Positions 60,402-64,000 of a stretch of 64,000 nucleotides of DNA are shown here, piece by piece. The notes beneath the pieces were generated by a model. The model saw only the letters and a list, made by a program, of their open reading frames with translations. It was not told where the DNA came from and did no database searches. The stretch spans positions 660,360 through 724,359 of the forward strand of contig CAJNDS010001491.1 of the NCBI GenBank assembly GCA_905221605.1, in the 5' to 3' direction. Position 1 is the stretch's first letter, and each line of letters opens with the position of its first letter. The DNA comes from Symbiodinium natans. Lineage: Eukaryota; Sar; Dinophyceae; Suessiales; Symbiodiniaceae. The position numbers and the translations under genes are program-made.

Positions 60402-60578
60402 GGTTTTGACGGGTTTTGACGGGTTTTGAAGGGTTTTGAAGGGTTTTGAAGGGTTTTGAAGGGTTTTGCAGGGTTTTGAAGGGTTTTGAAGGATTTTGAA
60501 GGGTTTTGAAGGGTTTTGAAGGGTTTTGAAGTGTTTTGAAGGGTTTTGAAGGGTTTTGAAGGGTTTTGAAGGGTTTCG
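60402..60578. repeat. GGGTTTTGAA 10-mer array
   Basis: About 17 units; the first two end in C instead of A. Related to the telomeric motif but of a different period. Confidence 0.95.
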
Positions 60579-60624
60579 GGTTGAGGGTTCAGGGTATAAA
60601 GAGAAAGCACGGGACGGCCTTCAG

Positions 60625-60673
60625 GAGCCATCGACGAGAGCGGTCCCGGTAGCCAAGGCTTCCCAGCAATGGG
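60625..60673 (+). CDS. Exon-like island
   Basis: CTTCAG acceptor; frame EPSTRAVPVAKASQQW; GT donor then TTTGGGGTTTAGGG. Moderate. Confidence 0.4.
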
Positions 60674-60684
60674 GTGGGGGTTTG

Positions 60685-60748
60685 GGGTTTGGGGTTTAGG
60701 GTTTAGGGTTTAGGGTTTAGGGTTTAGGGTTTAGGGTTTAGGGTTGGG
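60685..60748. repeat. TTTAGGG array
   Basis: Nine G-strand heptamers; a C-strand block follows at about 60,950-61,000. 61,020-61,480 holds no gene beyond a 27-bp open piece at 61,361 (AICSKFGGE). Confidence 0.9.
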
Positions 60749-61484
60749 GGGGCGGGGGGTTCGACGCTTTGGGTTTAGGGTTTAAGGTTTAGGGCTTTCG
60801 TTTTCCATCTTATTATTTGTTTAAAGGTTTTTTTTGGGTTTAGGGTTTGGGGTTGCGGCTTTAGGGCGGGTGGTTTGAGGGTCGACCGGAAATCAGCACG
60901 AGCTGCATACTCCTAGCCTCTGGTACACACGCTTTATCCCAAGCCTAAGCCCTAAACCCCAAACCCCAACCCTAAACCCTAAACCCTAAACCCCAAACCA
61001 CTCAACCCCCAAGCGTTGAAAGGAGCCAACAGAAGGCCCTGTTGCCGAAGCTGCGACATTGGGAGGGGGGGGGAGGGCTTTCCGTGACCGTCTTTAGAGT
61101 GCATTGGGAGTTTAAAGGCAGGGTCGCGGCTTCAGGAAGAAAGCTTCGGGTGTTAGGGTTGCGAGGTTCAGCTCACTCAGTCCTTTGTCTTGCGGGTTGC
61201 TTAGTGCGGAACTGGCGAAGTGGAGCTTAGGAAGTAGGGTTTGTATAGGGGGGAGAGAAGGCAGCCAGTTCCCCGAATTCCCTCTTAGAGAGCTCGCACG
61301 TTTTGTTGCGCCCTCGGCACTCTTGGAGGTGCGCTGGCGTCGATAAGCCCTGGTGCTGAGGCGATCTGCTCCAAGTTCGGAGGCGAGGTCGACCCCAAAA
61401 CCGCCACCAAAGACACTCGACCCGAGGCCCGCAACCCTGAACTCTCAACCTCAAACCCTGAAGCCCCAAGACCTCGAACCCCAA

Positions 61485-61590
61485 GCCCTAAACCCCTAAA
61501 CCCTAAACCCCTAAACCCCTAAACCCCTAAACCCCTAAACCCTAAACCCTAAACCCTAAACCCTAAACCCCAAACCCCTAAACCCCTAGG
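61485..61590. repeat. CCCTAAA / CCCCTAAA array
   Basis: C-strand 7-mers and 8-mers ending at a 17-bp G-run. 61,620-61,860 is G/T-rich with no convincing frame. Confidence 0.9.
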
Positions 61591-61861
61591 GAGGGCGGGG
61601 GGGGGGGGGGGGCCGGATCCCCTGGCCTTCAGGGTTGCCAGGTGCTGAAGTTCCGGACTTTTCGTCGTTTTAGGTTTTTCCGGGTTTGGGGTTTTAGTGG
61701 GGTCCCGGGTTCTGGGATGGTTTTTTTTTTTTTTTTTGGGTTTAGGGTTCTGCTTTTTTTGGTTTCACGGTCCTGGGGGTTAGGGGTTTCGGGGTTTAGG
61801 CTTGTCGGGTTGAGGGGACTAGGGTTTAGGGTAAGAGGGTTGAGGGGTTGAGGGAAACCTT

Positions 61862-62005
61862 GAACCCCAAACCCTAAACCCTTAACCCTAAACCCCTAAA
61901 CCCCTAAACCCCTAAACCCCAAACCCTAAACCCTAAACCCTAAACCCTAAACCCTAAACCCTAGACCCTAAACCCCAAACCCTAAACCCTGAACCTTAAA
62001 CCCCA
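61862..62005. repeat. CCCTAAA array
   Basis: C-strand repeats, 7-mers and 8-mers, upstream of the signal-peptide exon. Confidence 0.9.
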
Positions 62006-62057
62006 GCAGATTTGTACTCAAGGGAGGTGCTTGGGTGGAGGGCTCTTGGCAGCAGCC

Positions 62058-62167
62058 ATGGCTTTCCGCGGTCTCGCGCTTTTCTTGCTGGCCAGGGCGG
62101 CTGCCGAGGCCTCTCCATTGCTCATTCATCGTCCTTCCTTTTTGGTAGCAAGTAGGTACATGAACGG
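62058..62167 (+). CDS. Probable first exon of a secreted or ER protein
   Basis: ATG then MAFRGLALFLLARAAAEASP, a good signal peptide, continuing LLIHRPSFLVAS. The end is uncertain: GT at 62,145 or the telomeric GTTTAGGG at 62,168. Downstream islands at 62,902 and 63,813 on the same strand may belong to it. Confidence 0.55.
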
Positions 62168-62901
62168 GTTTAGGGTTTAGGGTGTGGGGTTTCGGGTTTA
62201 GGGTTTAGGGTTTCGGGTTTAGGGTGCTTGGAATCGGTTGAAGGGTTTCAGGGTTCTGGGTTGTAGAGCTTTAGTGTGTTTAGAGTCCAGGGTTCAGGGT
62301 TTAGACCCTCAACCCTAAGCCCCAAACCCCTTCAACCCTAAACCCTACACCCCAAACCTTAGAGGTTTAGGGTTTAGGGTTTAGGGGTTAGGGTTTAGGG
62401 TTTAGGGTTTAGGGTTCAGTGTCTAGGGATCAGGGCGAGAAGCGGAACTCTCGAACCAAGCCTCCTCCAAAGCATCTCGCCCCAAAGGAAGCCCCATATT
62501 TCAGGGTCCTTAAGTAGTGTTTAGGATTTGGAGTTTAAGGCTTAGGGTCCTTAAGAAGTGTTTAGGGTTTGGAGGTTGAGCCTTCGGGTCCTTAAGACGT
62601 GCTTAGGGTTTGGGGTTTAAGGCTTCGGGTCCTTAAGAAGTGTTCAGGGTTTATTGGGTTTATGGGATATAGTATACCCAAAACCCTGAAATGGACCCCC
62701 AAATCCAAAAGCCTAGACCCTAAAAGTCCAAAACCCTAAGCCCCAAAATCCTAAACCCTGAGCCCCAAACCTGAACCCTGAACCCTGAACCCTGAGCCCT
62801 AAACCCTAAACCCTAAACCCTAAACCCCAAACCCCAAACCCCTAAACCCTAAAGGGCCCCCAGGGGGCCCCCAAAATTTCCCAACACCATCCAACGCCCA
62901 G

Positions 62902-62949
62902 GAGCAGGCGCTGGGAGAGCCCTGGCCGGAGTCGAGGCCGATCTTTTCT
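62902..62949 (+). CDS. Exon-like island with canonical GTAAGT donor
   Basis: GCCCAG acceptor; frame EQALGEPWPESRPIFS; donor TCT|GTAAGT. Phase 0. The exon end and donor are duplicated, diverged, at about 63,173-63,198. Confidence 0.55.
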
Positions 62950-63379
62950 GTAAGTTTAAGGTTTGGGGGTTTCGGGTTTAGGGTTTGGGGGTTTAGGGTT
63001 TAGGGTTTAGGGCTTGTGGGGTTTGGGGTTTAGGATTTGGGGGTTTGGGATTTGGGTGTTAAGGGTTTGGGGTCCCCCTTGAACCTGCCCCTTAAAGACC
63101 CTATAACCTGCCCTAGGCCCTATAGAACCTATAGACCCGGCAAAACCTATACTATAAACCCTATGAATCCCGTTGAGGCCAATCTTCTCTGTAAGTTTTT
63201 AGGGTTTCGGGTTTAAGGGTTTGGGGGTTAAGGGTTTGGGGTTTGGGGTCTAGAGTTTGGGGGGTTTGGGGTTTTTCGGGTTTTGGGATCTAGGGTTTGG
63301 GGTTTAGGGTGAGGGTCCTTATTGCTTTTCATCTTAGTTTCTCGGGGTAGACCCATTCGGGGAGAGAGTGGGGGTTGGG

Positions 63380-63450
63380 GCTTAGGGTTTAGGGTTTAGG
63401 GTTTAGGGTTTAGGGTTTAGGGTTTAGGGTTTAGGGTTTAGGGTTTAGGG
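63380..63450. repeat. Perfect TTTAGGG array
   Basis: Ten G-strand heptamers. 62,950-63,380 holds G-strand variants and the diverged exon-end duplicate. Confidence 0.95.
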
Positions 63451-63727
63451 CTTTGAGCTCTAGGTTTCAGGTTTACGGGGATTAGCTATCTAGGGCCCAG
63501 GGCCTCCAAACGCCCCTCAATGTCAAGCTTGAAGCCCCCAACTGAAAACCTGCGGAGAAATCCACCAAGAAGGCCTTTGGGCTTTAGGGTTTGGGGTTTA
63601 GGCTTAAGGGTTTAGGGTTGAGGCGTTAGGGTTTAGGGAGTTTAGGGTGAGGCCTCAAGCCTATACAATCCCCAAAAGCCATCTGAAATCGAAGCCCTAA
63701 GCCCCAAACCCTGCAGTCCCTTCCGGA

Positions 63728-63803
63728 CCCTAAACCCTAAACCCTAAACCCTAAACCCTAAACCCTAAACCATAAACCCTAAACCCTAAACCCTAAACCC
63801 TAA
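63728..63803. repeat. CCCTAAA array
   Basis: Eleven C-strand heptamers with one CCATAAA, ending before CTCCAG. Confidence 0.95.
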
Positions 63804-63812
63804 GTTCTCCAG

Positions 63813-63870
63813 GTCCGGGCTCAAGGTGAAGGGCGCCACGCGGTACCCGAGCCTCGTCTTCCTTCAGCGG
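63813..63870 (+). CDS. Exon-like island
   Basis: CTCCAG acceptor; frame SGLKVKGATRYPSLVFLQR; GT donor then TTTAGGG. The ...GATRYPSLVFLQ string faintly recalls the beta strand after the cis-proline in thioredoxin-like folds; with the signal-peptide exon upstream, a PDI-like protein is conceivable but unproven. Confidence 0.5.
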
Positions 63871-64000
63871 GTTCGGCTTTTGGGGTTGCAGGTTTCGGGT
63901 TTAGGGTTTAGGGTTATGTCGAGCATAGTCATGGCTGTTAGTGGTTTGTGGGTTGTAGAGCTGTAGCGTCTTTCTGTTTAGGGTTCTTTGATTTGTAAGG

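Noticed and set aside
1-64000. Window as a subtelomere or chromosome end
   Set aside because: Arrays are short, in both orientations and spread evenly among coding islands; no terminal array grows toward either edge.
1-64000. Higher-plant origin suggested by the TTTAGGG repeat
   Set aside because: GA and GC donors at high frequency, introner-like insertions and the receptor gene type fit dinoflagellates far better.

Overview
ORGANISM. The window looks like nuclear DNA of a dinoflagellate (or close myzozoan). The telomere-type heptamer TTTAGGG/CCCTAAA occurs throughout. Introns use GT, GC and GA donors with AG acceptors. One large gene encodes a receptor-like membrane protein of a kind common in dinoflagellates (solute-binding-like ectodomain, GCC2/GCC3-like cysteine repeats, polytopic membrane core). 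I see no prokaryotic gene organisation, rRNA, tRNA or CRISPR array. The species cannot be told from the sequence.

LAYOUT. (1) 1.9-2.6 kb: an intronless gene for a secreted, cysteine-rich, probably GPI-anchored protein. (2) 3.7-14.9 kb: short exon-like islands (about 45-125 bp) separated by telomeric-repeat DNA. (3) 15.1-20.9 kb: the best gene, 12 exons, about 1,185 residues, reconstructed here from reading phase and homology-like motifs; one frame problem remains. (4) 21-64 kb: more short exon-like islands in telomeric-repeat DNA, interrupted by palindromic MITE-like elements, a composite minisatellite and AT-rich block (27.2-29.4 kb), a TTTAGGC variant array (31.4-31.8 kb), a small secreted-peptide gene (32.5 kb) and a 52-bp satellite (44.7-45.3 kb). 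At 52.0-53.5 kb three islands join in phase into one polypeptide, which supports reading the islands as exons of real multi-exon genes. A signal-peptide exon at 62.06 kb probably starts another gene.

MAIN OBSERVATION. Telomeric repeats here look like intron material. Exons usually sit between a C-strand array (CCCTAAA) on the left and a G-strand array (TTTAGGG) on the right, so many introns begin with TTTAGGG and end with CCCTAAA and could fold back on themselves. In about nine islands the first repeat itself supplies the 5' splice site (exon|GTTTAGGG). At 19,339-19,496 a 122-bp telomeric array is flanked by an exact 18-bp duplication of coding sequence, and a GC-AG splice restores the reading frame: a likely intron born from a telomeric-repeat insertion. 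Separate introner-like families (17.13/57.04 kb; 20.59/22.97 kb) carry short target duplications at exon junctions. All splice sites and junctions are inferred by reading; none has been tested against RNA.
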